Positions 38,952 to 48,020 are shown, numbered from the stretch's first letter. The stretch: 64,000 bases of DNA from UBA4744 sp963718995 (GCA_963718995.1 CAVRAP010000021.1:248001-312000); one strand, 5' to 3'. The notes: a model not told the origin generated them from the letters alone. Numbers and translations are program-made.

Positions 38952-40193
38952 ATGATCAACGATCTGGGAAGGCAGGCTCGAGCGGCCGGGCGTGTGCTGG
39001 CCGGATTGACGGGCGAGACGAAACGGGAGCTTCTGCTAACGATGGCCGACGAGGTCCAGCAGCGGATCTCCCCGATCCTGGCGGCCAACGCCGAGGACAT
39101 GGCACAAGCAACGAACGAAGGTGTATCAGGTGCTTTGCTCGACCGGTTGCTGCTCACCGGAGATCGGGTCCTGGCCATGGCTGAGGGTTTACGTTCGGTT
39201 GCCAACCTCCCTGATCCGGTCGGCATGGTCACCGGTGGGTGGACCTTGACCAACGGGATTCGCCTCCAGCGTGTCCGGGTGCCGCTCGGAGTCATCGCCG
39301 TCATTTATGAAGCTCGCCCGAACGTCACCGCCGATTCGGCTGGACTCTGTGTGAAATCGGGCAATGCGGCTCTGCTGCGGGGATCCTCCTACGCGCTGCG
39401 ATCGAATACGGCCATAGGAGACGCTCTCCGGGTTGCCCTGGTCTCGAGCGGTTTGCCGCCTGCTGCGGTCCAGGTCATGACGGATACGTCTCGAGAAGGC
39501 GCCAAGCAGCTCATGCAAGCGAAAGAGTGGGTGGACTTGCTCGTGCCGCGCGGCGGCCCCGGCCTGATTGCTGCTATTGAAAACGAGGCGACGGTTCCCT
39601 TCGTGATCGACGGCGCCGGTAATTGCCACGTCTATGTCGATGCAGGCGCCGATCTGAGCATGGCCGGTCCGATCGTCTTCAATTCCAAGGTACAACGTCC
39701 GGGCGTCTGTAACGCTGCCGAGTCGTTCCTGATTCATGAAGCGGTAGTCGAAGAGTTTCTACCGGATATCGCTCGCCGACTCAGCAACGCCGGCGTCGAG
39801 TTGCGCGGCGATGCGCGCGCTTGTTCGCTTGCCGGCGAGCTGGTTCCGGCCACGGAAGAAGACTGGGGCACCGAATATCTCGACCTGATCATGTCGGTCC
39901 GGATCGTTCCGGATCTCGACGCCGCGATTGATCACATCCGCACCTACGGGACCGGGCACACCGAGGCGATCGTGACCAACGACGTTTCTGCGGCAACCCG
40001 GTTCACGAGAGAAATCGACGCGGCTGCCGTCATGGTCAACGCTTCCACGCGATTCACGGACGGCGAGCAGTTTGGTTTTGGAGGAGAGATAGGGATATCG
40101 ACCCAGAAACTCCACGTGCGGGGTCCGATGGGCCTTGAAGCGCTTACGTCGGAGCGGTACATCCTGTTTGGTGACGGCCAGGTCCGGCCATGA
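38952..40193 (+). CDS. proA: Glutamate-5-semialdehyde dehydrogenase
   Basis: 413 residues from ATG 38952. Aldehyde dehydrogenase fold; catalytic Cys in QRPGVCNAAESFL, cofactor loop GVIAVIYEARPNVT, and the late FGFGGEIGISTQKLHVRGPMG. Second step of proline synthesis, using the product of ProB. Overlaps the MoxR gene by ATGA. Confidence 0.96.
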   Translation: MINDLGRQARAAGRVLAGLTGETKRELLLTMADEVQQRISPILAANAEDMAQATNEGVSGALLDRLLLTGDRVLAMAEGLRSVANLPDPVGMVTGGWTLTNGIRLQRVRVPLGVIAVIYEARPNVTADSAGLCVKSGNAALLRGSSYALRSNTAIGDALRVALVSSGLPPAAVQVMTDTSREGAKQLMQAKEWVDLLVPRGGPGLIAAIENEATVPFVIDGAGNCHVYVDAGADLSMAGPIVFNSKVQRPGVCNAAESFLIHEAVVEEFLPDIARRLSNAGVELRGDARACSLAGELVPATEEDWGTEYLDLIMSVRIVPDLDAAIDHIRTYGTGHTEAIVTNDVSAATRFTREIDAAAVMVNASTRFTDGEQFGFGGEIGISTQKLHVRGPMGLEALTSERYILFGDGQVRP

Positions 40194-41071
40194 CCGAAGG
40201 CTTGTCGAACCCGGCCGCCGTCCAGGACGGGTTGCGCCGATTCGATTACCTGGCCGACAACCGGATTGCCCAGGTTGTCTTCCTGGCCGATCGGCTCGGC
40301 AAACCGATCCTGGTGGAAGGCCCGGCGGGCGTTGGCAAAACCGAACTGGCCAAGGCCCTGGCGGCGGTAACGGGCCGCAGGCTGATCCGTTTGCAGTGTT
40401 ACGAGGGCCTCGATGAGTCGAAGGCTCTCTACGAGTGGAACTACAAAAAGCAGCTGCTGAGGATCCAGGCGGACACGAGCGCGGCCTGGAGTGAGCTGGA
40501 AGAAGACATCTTCTCGGAGGAGTTTCTCCTTCCCCGGCCCCTTCTCGAAGCTATTCGGTCGCCAGATCCGGTGGTGCTCCTCATCGATGAGGTCGACCGG
40601 GTGGAAGTCGAGACTGAAGCCCTCATGCTGGAGGTGCTTTCCGACTTTCAAGTGTCGATTCCGGAGTTAGGCACCGTCGTGGCTGCGACCCGGCCGTTGG
40701 TGGTGCTGACGTCGAACAACACGCGCGAATTGTCCGAAGCACTGAAGCGGCGCTGCCTCTTTCTGCATATCGGGTACCCGTCGGTGGAAAGGGAGAAGGA
40801 GATTCTGTTGGCCAGGGTCGAGGGTTTGAGTGAGCAACTGGCGGATCAAATCGCCCGGCTGGTCCGGAGTGTGCGCAACTTCCAGCTCAAGAAGCCCCCG
40901 TCCGTGAGCGAATCCATCGACTGGGCTCGGACGCTCCTGGCTCTCGGAGTCGACGAGATCGATTCGGCGACGGCGCAGGAGACCTTGCACGTCCTGTTGA
41001 AGTACCAAAATGACATCGACAAGGTTTCCCGCGACCTCATGACGCCACCTGCGGATACCGCTGGTACTTGA
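40190..41071 (+). CDS. MoxR-type AAA+ ATPase
   Basis: 293 residues from ATG 40190. Walker A LVEGPAGVGKTELAKAL, Walker B VVLLIDEVDRVE, sensor 1 VVLTSNNTRELSEALKRRC. MoxR ATPases remodel or load metal into partner proteins and almost always pair with a VWA-domain protein, here the next gene (TGATG overlap). This subgroup resembles the CoxD/CoxE-type pairs found outside CO dehydrogenase loci. Target unknown. Confidence 0.9.
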   Translation: MTEGLSNPAAVQDGLRRFDYLADNRIAQVVFLADRLGKPILVEGPAGVGKTELAKALAAVTGRRLIRLQCYEGLDESKALYEWNYKKQLLRIQADTSAAWSELEEDIFSEEFLLPRPLLEAIRSPDPVVLLIDEVDRVEVETEALMLEVLSDFQVSIPELGTVVAATRPLVVLTSNNTRELSEALKRRCLFLHIGYPSVEREKEILLARVEGLSEQLADQIARLVRSVRNFQLKKPPSVSESIDWARTLLALGVDEIDSATAQETLHVLLKYQNDIDKVSRDLMTPPADTAGT

Positions 41072-42533
41072 TGCTCAGCCTCCTCACCGGGTTCATCCAG
41101 GAGCTTCGTGAGGCGGGAATCCCGGTGTCAATGGTTGAGGCTATCGACGCGGCGGAGGCTCTTCGGTTCACGGACCTGGACGATCGCCAAGCCTTCAAGG
41201 CATCCTTGGGATCCACCCTGGTCAAGAACGCTCGTCACTATGAGGCTTTCGAAACGGCCTTCGAGGTCTATTTCGCGTTGCTGCGGCCGGCACCCGGCGA
41301 CCACCCCGATGATGCGAAGCCGCAGGGCGCCAAGGGCAGCCAGATCCAGCCGGTGGCGAGGGCGGCGGTGGAGCCGCCGACCTCGACTCGTTGATCGAAG
41401 CCCTTCGGCGGGCTCTCTCCGAAGGGGATCAGGGGCTCCTGCGGGCGGTGGCCCGACGGTCGGTGGGGCGCCTGGCGGGAATGGAGAAGGGCAGGCCCGT
41501 TGGCGGCACCTACTACCTGTACCGCACGTTGCGCCGGCTCGATATCGACCGCATTCTGGCCGAGCTGCTGGAGGTCGCAGGCGAGTCTCCGGACGTGACG
41601 GCTCTCGAGGAGCGGCTCCTCCGGGAAGAGTACGAGGAACGAATCGAGGATTTCCGCGAAGAGGTGCGGGCCGAGATACGCCGCCGATTGGTGGCTGATC
41701 GGGGGCGGGAGGCAGTCGCGAAGACGCTGCGTCGACCGCTCCTGGAGGACACCGACCTCATGCACGCTTCGCGCGAGGAACTGGCTCTCCTCGGTCAGGC
41801 GATCCATCCTTTGACGCGCAAGCTGGCCGCCAGGCTGGCGCAACGGAGGCGGCGAGGCCAACGCGGCCGGCTCGACTTCCGACGCACCGTGCGGCGCTCC
41901 CTTTCTACCGGCGGCGTTCCCATGGAACCGCAGTTCCGGACCCCCCGGCCGACGAAACCCGAGGTCTTTCTTCTCTGTGACGTGAGTGGATCGATGGCTA
42001 CCTTCGCCCGGTTCACCCTCCAGTTCGTATATGCGATGTCGGGCCAGTTCTCCAAGCTGCGTTCGTTCGCTTTCGTCGATGGCATAGACGAGGTGACGGG
42101 GTTCTTCGAAGCAGGGTCCGCCTTCGAAGTTGCGCTCGAACGGGTCGGCAGTGAAGCGGAAGTGGTCTGGTTGGACGGGCACTCCGATTACGGCCATGTG
42201 CTCGCCCAGTTCTGGGAACGGTACGGCAACGATCTCACGCCTCGATCGACCGTCATCGTGACGGGGGACGCCCGGAACAATTACCGGGATGCTCGAGGCG
42301 ACATCATGGCGGCCATCGCCGGGGTTGCCAGGGCGGTCTACTGGCTCAACCCCGAACCGCAGGCTTACTGGGATACCGGCGATTCGGTCATGTCGGCGTT
42401 TGCCGGACACTGCGACGGTGTGTTCGAAGTGAGAAACCTGCGTCAACTCGAGGCGTTTGTTGAGGGCCTGGCTTTGCCGCGTGGGCGAATGGGCGGTTTG
42501 CGCACCGAATGGAAACCCGCCGAATTCAGATAA
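41071..42533 (+). CDS. VWA-domain protein, CoxE-like, one frame error
   Basis: Start ATG 41071. N-terminal helical part (MLSLLTGFIQELREAGIPVS), a low-complexity linker, a basic helical region, then the VWA domain with the metal site LLCDVSGSMATF (DxSxS) and a later VIVTGDARNNYRD. The frame changes near 41345 in the Gly/Ala linker; adding one base joins into GGGAADLDSLIEALRRALSEG, total about 487 residues. Works with the MoxR ATPase. Confidence 0.87.
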
Positions 42534-42624
42534 AGGATGGCCGGTTTGGTGTCGATACAGGACCAAGGACGCTGCACCGGTTGCAAACAACCGGAAGCAC
42601 CCAAGGACCAATGAGGAGACAGCA

Positions 42625-43014
42625 GTGGGTCGTCGAGTGTTGGTGGTTGAGGATTCTGCCGTGATCCGTCGGCTGATCGAAGTCTGCCTTCGCCCTGCCA
42701 GCCTCGAGGTTGTCATGCGGGAAGACGGTCCCACCGGCCTTGCGGCTGCCATCTCCGAGAAGCCCGATCTTCTGGTTCTCGACATCGGTCTCCCGGAAAT
42801 GGACGGGTGGGAAGTGCTTGATCGGCTCCGCTCCGATCCACGTACCAAGGAGCTACCGGTTCTGGTCCTCACGGCGCACGCCGAGGAAGAATCTCGCCGA
42901 CGGGCCGATGAGGGTGGCGCCGACGCTTTCGTGACCAAGCCATTCCAGCCGAATGACTTCCGTCAGGAAGTTCTCAACCTGCTGGCCAGGATCACGATCG
43001 AAGCCGTCTCCTAG
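42625..43014 (+). CDS. Stand-alone CheY-like response regulator
   Basis: 129 residues from GTG 42625, 6 bases after GAGGAGA. Receiver domain only: acidic pair VVEDSA, phospho-acceptor Asp in LLVLDIGLPEMDG, Thr in VLTAHAEE and Lys in FVTKPFQP. No output domain and no histidine kinase in the window. Same strand as the MoxR/VWA pair, 91 bp downstream. Confidence 0.92.
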   Translation: MGRRVLVVEDSAVIRRLIEVCLRPASLEVVMREDGPTGLAAAISEKPDLLVLDIGLPEMDGWEVLDRLRSDPRTKELPVLVLTAHAEEESRRRADEGGADAFVTKPFQPNDFRQEVLNLLARITIEAVS

Positions 43015-43043
43015 TTTCTGCCGCTCCACGGCACCGTCGTCAC

Positions 43044-43782
43044 TCAGTCGAGCAGCAAAGCTCGTGCCTGCATGACTCTCTGCATCAGCGTGACCGGGTC
43101 GGCATTGATGGCGGTCAAGAGTTGATTGAGGTGCGTTAACTCGGCTCGCTCCAGGATCTCCTTTTCGTTGACGGTCCATTGGCGCGCCTCACAGAGGTGA
43201 GCGTGGGCAACTTCGATGCAGGCCCGGGCGAGATGACCCAGGACCCCGGTCGCGTCACCGTGCTCGGCCTTGGACATCCGCGTGGTCCAGACTGCGTCCG
43301 GCACTGCTCCGCCAGTGTGCCGATCCTTCCTCGGCCAGCTGATCGGGATATTCGACAACGTCGTCGAGCGATCCGGCTACCACAGTGCGCATGGCCAATT
43401 CGGCCGCGAGCGTGTATGACGGTATTCCGGCCAGGTACCCGTTCGATCCGGCGACCTCGAAGCGGCCGGATTCTGACTCCCGGATCCAATGCCGGACCGC
43501 ATCGATGTCCCGGTAGTGAATCACAACCCTGCGGCCATCAACGATGAGTGAGGCACCACCATTCATGATCCTGCCCCATGCACCCGGAGCGGTGACGGTG
43601 CCATCGAGGTGCATGAGTCCTTCAGGATCGAACGTACCGCGGTAGTACAGGCCGAAGTCCCATTCGTCAGGTTCACCCGCTCGGGATGGGAGTCCTCCCG
43701 AAGTTACGGCAACGACATTGGGGAGCGAAGCAATATGGTCGATGAGGGAGGTAATCGCCTCAGGAAACTCGAAATCGTTCAT
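43044..43782 (-). CDS. Nucleotidyltransferase-like protein, one frame error
   Basis: Start ATG 43782 (MNDFEFPEAITSLIDHIASL). The N-terminus resembles a minimal nucleotidyltransferase: VTSGGLPSRAGEPDEWDFGLYYRG recalls GSxxxG...DxDL, though the second acidic residue is not clear. The C-terminal helical part (HLARACIEVAHAHLCEARQ, ending MQARALLLD) is read in another frame; removing one base near 43330 joins them into about 245 residues. Possibly a kanamycin-type or orphan nucleotidyltransferase; substrate unknown. Confidence 0.65.
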
Positions 43783-43913
43783 GGCATACAAACGTACACC
43801 CAAAGCGCGATGTCGGGCGTAGGCGATCGATGCCCTTCCCCTCTCCGTGTCGGTGGGTTACGTTGCGCAGGCAGGGATCGTGGGGGAGTGGGAAGAGGTG
43901 GCCATTGGTACGG

Positions 43914-44485
43914 ATGCTCATGATGTCGGTCATGGCGGCAACGCTGCTCACCCCATCGATCGGCGAACCCGTTGCCGCCTGTGCCGGGCTGGCGCTGCCC
44001 GTAGGACGGTGCTCAGGTGCGGGGGTTCGCGCCCACGGGCCGTTATTCGGGACACTGGGGAGTCGATTGGAGTGTCCCGGCGGATACCCCGGTTAGGGCG
44101 GCCGGACCCGGGACCGTCATCTTTTGCCGGGGTGGTTGCCGGCAACCAGACCGTAACCGTCGATCATGGTGGCGGTCTACGAACCAGTTATTCGTACCTG
44201 GCAGATGTGTTGGTGAAACGCGGTCAGCGGGTCGAAGGCTCGACGACGCTCGGAACGAGTGGAGTGGCGCACGGCTCTGAGGGGCTGCACTTTTCTGTGC
44301 GGGTCGGAGGCACCTATGTCGACCCGTTGTCCATCATCGGCTGTCGCTTATCAAACCCTTCAAAGGCGTTGCGGCTCGTCCCGCTTCGCGAGGTCGTCGT
44401 GACTCGCCTATTCTGTCGAAGTGCGCAGGGGCATTCTTGGCGGAACTTTCGACCCACCTCATGTGGCTCACCTCATTGCTGGTGA
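43914..44485 (+). CDS. M23 (LytM-type) peptidase, two frame errors
   Basis: Signal-like start from ATG 43914 (MLMMSVMAATLLTPSIGEPV). The metal site GRYSGHWGVDWSVPADTPV has the His and Asp of M23, and SEGLHFSVRVGG gives the later His. Extra bases at about 44010 and in a TTTT at about 44132 break the frame; dropping one T gives TVIFAGVVAGNQTVTVDH. Zinc endopeptidase for peptidoglycan, exported. The reading overlaps nadD by 65 bp, so its true end may be earlier and hidden by another error. Confidence 0.75.
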
Positions 44486-44990
44486 GGTTGCTTATCGCGA
44501 CCTCCACCTTGACCTCGTCACGTTTCTGCCTGCCGGGGCACCGTGGCAGAAAGCGGACCGGTGGGTGAGCGATGCCGAGCATCGCTGGCAGATGACCTGC
44601 CGGGCGGTTCAGGGAGTTCCCTATTTCGAGGTGGATGAACGGGAGGTGCGGCGTGATGGCTGGACCTATACGGCAGACACGCTCGCCGAGTTTGACGAGC
44701 GAGAGGACCTGGTCTTGATCCTGGGGGCCGATGCGGCTCGGGGGATTCAGACCTGGCAGCGTTGGGAGTACGTCCTGTCGAGGGCCCACCTGGCTGTTGC
44801 GCCCCGGCCGGGGGTCGATCGAGCGGAGGTCGAGGCAGCCATTCCGGCTCCGTTCACCTGGCTCGACATGCCGCTCCTGTTGCTGTCCGGGACAACCATT
44901 CGCGAACGAGTAGCAGAAGCCAAGACCGTCCGCTTCATGGTTGCGGATCCGGTGTGGGAGTATCTCGAGGACCACGACGTCTATGGCTGA
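44421..44990 (+). CDS. nadD: Nicotinate-nucleotide adenylyltransferase
   Basis: 189 residues from GTG 44421. The nucleotidyltransferase motif RRGILGGTFDPPHVAHL (GxFDPxHxxH) and late LLLLSGTTIRERV (the SSTxxR equivalent, here SGTTIR) are intact. Makes deamido-NAD+ from NaMN. Overlaps the LCP-like gene by 8 bp. Confidence 0.95.
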   Translation: MRRGILGGTFDPPHVAHLIAGEVAYRDLHLDLVTFLPAGAPWQKADRWVSDAEHRWQMTCRAVQGVPYFEVDEREVRRDGWTYTADTLAEFDEREDLVLILGADAARGIQTWQRWEYVLSRAHLAVAPRPGVDRAEVEAAIPAPFTWLDMPLLLLSGTTIRERVAEAKTVRFMVADPVWEYLEDHDVYG

Positions 44991-46242
44991 ACCTCGCCAC
45001 AAGAAGCTGCAACGTCGGAAAGGAATGGCCGTTCGCTCAGGCAGCGGTCGGCGGCGCCGGTCCGGGATCATGGACGAGACACCGCAATCGGCCCGCGAAT
45101 TGAACCGGTCCGCCCGACGCTCGATCGCAGCCCGGGGGCGTCGACGCATTGCGCTGGCCATGTTGGGTTCGATGCTGATCATCGGCACCTCTGTTGGGCT
45201 GACGTGGTTGACGCTCCGGCAAACGGCGGATCCTGAACCGGATCCCGGTTCAACCCCCGCGACGGGTGCTTCGGTCTTGATGGTCGTCACCGATGAGAAC
45301 GATCGGGCCGACTCGATAGCTCTGCTCGTGGCGCATCCGACCGGAGGTGCGGACGTTGTCCTTTTTCCGCCTTCCCTGCTGGCCATTCTTCCCGGATTCG
45401 GCGAAAGCGAAATTGCCGACATGATTCGCTTTAATGGTCCTGCCTTGGCGGACACAACGGTTACCAATCTGCTCGGCGTGAGGGTTGATGCGGTTGTGCA
45501 TCTCGATGGAGCAGGCTTCGCGACCGCCATCGGCAAACCGTTGACCGTTGAGTTGACCAACCCGTTGCTCCAACCCGAGTCCGATGGGTTCACCGTTCTG
45601 GCCGCTGAAGGTTCGGCCGAACGCGATCCAGACATGCTCGCAACGCTGTTGACGAACGAGGGTGATAGTGATCAGCTCGAATGGCTCGACCGGCAGGGAT
45701 CCGTGTGGCGCGCTGCTTTGACGGCGGTCAAGACGGACACCGCGATTGCGGAACGCTTGACCATCGGAGCCACCGGCGACTCGAACACGGCTTTGCAGGC
45801 GACGGTGGCAGCCTCGATCGACCCGGATCTCGTGGTGACGGCCGTGCCGGTCAGACGGATTGAAGCAGCGGGCGGAAGTACCGAGCGCTATCAACTACCC
45901 AGCAGCGCAGCAGCCTCGTTCGTCGTCGACCGATTTCCCTATTTGATTATCCGGGCTGAGCCCCGGCCCCGGGTAGAAGTCCTCAATGGGAACGGAAGAA
46001 TTGGCACGACCGGCCCGATTGCTGCACTGCTGGTCGATAGGGGGTTTCGGATCGTGAAGACCGATAACGCAGATCGCGATGACTATGCCGAGACTCGAAT
46101 CATTTCGCAGGGGCGTGAACATCAGCAAGAAGCGATCGATGTGCAGCGGATTCTCGGGAGCGGCGAAGTCCTTCTGGAAGTCCGTCAACCATCCGGAATC
46201 GTGGATCTCACTATCATTGTTGGTCGCGACATCCCCGTGTAG
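44983..46242 (+). CDS. LytR-CpsA-Psr-like membrane protein with LytR C-terminal domain
   Basis: 419 residues from ATG 44983. Long basic cytoplasmic tail, one membrane helix (about residues 58-78), an LCP-like domain (ASVLMVVTDENDRADSIALL onward) and a LytR_C domain (RVEVLNGNGRIGTTGPIAALL to VDLTIIVG). LCP enzymes attach glycopolymers to peptidoglycan. Here the usual IPRD-type arginine motif reads LFPPSLLAIL, so catalytic activity is doubtful. The nadD-lytR-rsfS order is common in actinobacteria. Confidence 0.85.
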   Translation: MAEPRHKKLQRRKGMAVRSGSGRRRRSGIMDETPQSARELNRSARRSIAARGRRRIALAMLGSMLIIGTSVGLTWLTLRQTADPEPDPGSTPATGASVLMVVTDENDRADSIALLVAHPTGGADVVLFPPSLLAILPGFGESEIADMIRFNGPALADTTVTNLLGVRVDAVVHLDGAGFATAIGKPLTVELTNPLLQPESDGFTVLAAEGSAERDPDMLATLLTNEGDSDQLEWLDRQGSVWRAALTAVKTDTAIAERLTIGATGDSNTALQATVAASIDPDLVVTAVPVRRIEAAGGSTERYQLPSSAAASFVVDRFPYLIIRAEPRPRVEVLNGNGRIGTTGPIAALLVDRGFRIVKTDNADRDDYAETRIISQGREHQQEAIDVQRILGSGEVLLEVRQPSGIVDLTIIVGRDIPV

Positions 46243-46296
46243 GAGGCTGAGCCGCTCATCGCTGTCAATACGGAAACGCAAAAACTGATCGATCAG

Positions 46297-46629
46297 ATGG
46301 CTGCGGTACTCGACGAAAAGAAGGGCATCGACATTGTTCTTCTGGATGTCTCGGAGCTGCTGTGGATCACCGATGTGTTCGTGATTGTGTCCGGGACGTC
46401 CCGGCCCCATGTGCAATCGCTGGCACAGGACGTCGAGTTGCAGCTCAAGACCGTGGACCGTTCGCCGCTGAGGACCGAGGGAAGAGCCGAAGGCAAGTGG
46501 GTCCTGCTCGACTACGGCGAAGTTGTTGTCCACGTCTTCCAGCCGGACACTCGCGATTTCTACGGTCTCGAACGCTTATGGGGTGATGCCCCCCGGCTGA
46601 CGTTTGAGACGTTGGCCTCTGAGGCTTGA
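46297..46629 (+). CDS. rsfS: Ribosomal silencing factor RsfS
   Basis: 110 residues from the first ATG at 46297. RsfS/Iojap fold: IDIVLLDVSELLWITDVFVIVSG, then EGKWVLLDYGEVVVHVF and FYGLERLWGDA. Binds uL14 and blocks subunit joining in starvation. Homologues begin about 13 residues earlier; the frame stays open upstream (LIAVNTETQKLIDQ) to the lytR stop, with AGGAGG at 46241-46246 but no ATG/GTG/TTG at the right distance. Either a rare start such as ATC 46258 or a base error is likely. Confidence 0.9.
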   Translation: MAAVLDEKKGIDIVLLDVSELLWITDVFVIVSGTSRPHVQSLAQDVELQLKTVDRSPLRTEGRAEGKWVLLDYGEVVVHVFQPDTRDFYGLERLWGDAPRLTFETLASEA

Positions 46630-46658
46630 CGGCTGGTACAATCACGCACCGCAATCAT

Positions 46659-46735
46659 GGGGCTGTAGCTCAGCTCGGCAGAGCACTTGCATGGCATGCA
46701 AGGGGTCAGGGGTTCAAATCCCCTCAGCTCCACCA
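46659..46735 (+). tRNA. tRNA-Ala (GGC)
   Basis: Acceptor GGGGCTG pairs with CAGCTCC, discriminator A, CCA encoded. Anticodon stem-loop CTTGCATGGCATGCAAG gives GGC. Its 3' half, from the anticodon loop on, is the left attachment site of the integrated element; the same sequence is repeated at 51625. Confidence 0.95.
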
Positions 46736-46742
46736 CCCGAAA
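46691..46742. repeat. attL: 52-bp direct repeat inside tRNA-Ala
   Basis: Begins ATGGCATGCAAGGGG in the tRNA anticodon loop and ends CACCACCCGAAA just past the CCA. Identical over all 52 bases to 51625-51676; the flanking bases differ on both sides. Marks the left junction of the element, with the tRNA kept whole. Confidence 0.92.
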
Positions 46743-47863
46743 TCCCCTGTTTTTTGCAGGGGATTTCGCTGTTTCAGAGTTCGAGTGAGGGGCCTTCGGA
46801 TCGGCGCAGAGTCCGCGGAGAGTCCGCGAGAGATCGGGTCCGAGCAGCTTCGAGGGCGTCGGCAGGCTTGTCGGTCGCGGCCTTCGAACAGGTGTCCGTA
46901 GATGTCGTAGGTAGTCCGGATCGAGGCGTGCCCCAGTCGTTGGGAGATGACGTAGGGGTCCTCGCCGGCGGCGATGAGGAGAGCGACGTGGGTGTGGCGG
47001 AGGTCGTGGGGTCGCATCGGCTCGCCGATCGATGCCCGTACGGCTGGGTACCAGGAGCGGCGGCGGAAGACCCGCAGGTCGAGGGGTCCGCCTTCGGGGG
47101 CGGTGAAAATGAGATTCTTCTCGCCCGGGTATGTGTCGAGATGTTTGGTGAGTTCCTCGGCGAGGAATGGCGAGAAGCTGACGGTGCGGCGGGCGGCGGG
47201 GGTCTTGATAGGTTCTTCGACCCGGAGCTGGCGGCGCGAGAGGTCGAGTCGGTCGGTGCGAAGGGCGGCCAGTTCGCCGGGGCGGACGCCGGTGTAGGCG
47301 CCGGTGAGGACGAAGACCCGGTAGCGGGGTGTGATGGTCTCGGCGAGGTGTTCGACTTCGTTGATGCTCAGGAAGCGCTTCTCGGATTGCTCGATGCGGG
47401 GGAGGGCGATTCGGCGGCAGGGTGATCGGGCGAGTCGACCGTCGTCGACGGCCATCTCGAGGGCGAGCTGGAGGAGGGTGTAGGCGCGGCGAATGGTGGA
47501 GGGGGAGTAGCCGGTGGCCACCAGGTCGGCGACCCAGGTGCGGATGTGGCCGGGTTCGATGGAGGGCAGGGAGGCGGGTCCGAACGTGGGGAGGATCAGG
47601 CTGCGGATGACCGACCTGTCGTTGTCGCGGGTGGAGGCGGCCAGGTTGACCCGACTCTGCTGAACCTGGGTGTTCCACTCGCCGAACGTGATGCGGGCGC
47701 GGCGGGGGTCGGTCCACTCGCCTCGCAGCTTGTCTGCCTCGATGGTGGCGAGGAAGGCTTCGGCCTCGACCTTCCGGTGGAAGTTTCGAGCCCGTTCCCG
47801 ACCGTCGGGGGCTCGGTACCGGGCTTGCCAGGTACCGGCGGCGGTCTTGCGAACGTGCGCCAA
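46724..47863 (-). CDS. int: Tyrosine recombinase / integrase
   Basis: 379 residues from TTG 47863 (LAHVRKTAAGTWQARYR), chosen because GAAGGGA sits 8 bases upstream; GTG 47938 would add 25 unlikely residues. An AP2-like arm-binding domain, a SAM-like core-binding domain (about 60-150) and a catalytic domain: Arg in TGAYTGVRPGELAAL, HDLRHTH, the GHASIRTTYDIYGH box with the nucleophile Tyr. The last codons (GWWS, stop) are inside attL, so the 3' end comes from the tRNA gene. Drives site-specific integration at tRNA-Ala. Confidence 0.93.
   Translation of the reverse strand: MAHVRKTAAGTWQARYRAPDGRERARNFHRKVEAEAFLATIEADKLRGEWTDPRRARITFGEWNTQVQQSRVNLAASTRDNDRSVIRSLILPTFGPASLPSIEPGHIRTWVADLVATGYSPSTIRRAYTLLQLALEMAVDDGRLARSPCRRIALPRIEQSEKRFLSINEVEHLAETITPRYRVFVLTGAYTGVRPGELAALRTDRLDLSRRQLRVEEPIKTPAARRTVSFSPFLAEELTKHLDTYPGEKNLIFTAPEGGPLDLRVFRRRSWYPAVRASIGEPMRPHDLRHTHVALLIAAGEDPYVISQRLGHASIRTTYDIYGHLFEGRDRQACRRPRSCSDPISRGLSADSAPIRRPLTRTLKQRNPLQKTGDFGWWS
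46739..46769 (+). terminator. Hairpin after tRNA-Ala
   Basis: AAATCCCCTG pairs with CAGGGGATTT over 10 bp around a T-rich loop (TTTTTTG). It may end the tRNA transcript, or the int transcript from the other side, because the stem is symmetrical. A related weaker hairpin follows attR. Confidence 0.5.
46804..46831. repeat. Left 28-bp arm-type repeat
   Basis: GCGCAGAGTCCGCGG followed by AGAGTCCGCGAGA: itself a near tandem of AGAGTCCGCGR. 27 of 28 bases match 51491-51518 in the same orientation. Lies 61 bp inside attL, within the int 3' coding region. Proposed recombinase arm site. Confidence 0.65.
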
Positions 47864-47937
47864 GCCGAAGTCCCTTCGTAATGAGCTGCTTGCGGAGCCG
47901 GGTGCGGCCCCAGTGCACCCTCCACCTTTGGCCGTCA

Positions 47938-47993
47938 CCCTGTCATCAGAGTGTCAATAGCCCTGTCATCAGGGTGTCAGCAGCCCTGTCAGG
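47938..47993. repeat. Three imperfect direct repeats, CCCTGTCATCAG type
   Basis: CCCTGTCATCAGAGTGTCA, CCCTGTCATCAGGGTGTCA and a shorter CCCTGTCAGGA lie in a row with a period of 23-24 bp directly upstream of int. The spacing of about two helical turns suggests protein binding on one face (recombination directionality factor, int repressor or arm sites). Confidence 0.6.
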
Positions 47994-48020
47994 AACCCTC
48001 CAGCCCCACCGACCGCCACG

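Noticed and set aside
41268..42938. 556-codon open frame antisense to the VWA and response-regulator genes
   Set aside because: Spans three real plus-strand units with clear motifs; its translation has no recognisable domain.
46560..47918. 452-codon minus-strand frame alternative to the integrase
   Set aside because: It is the plus-one shadow of int; only the other frame has the Arg, HxxR and Tyr motifs.
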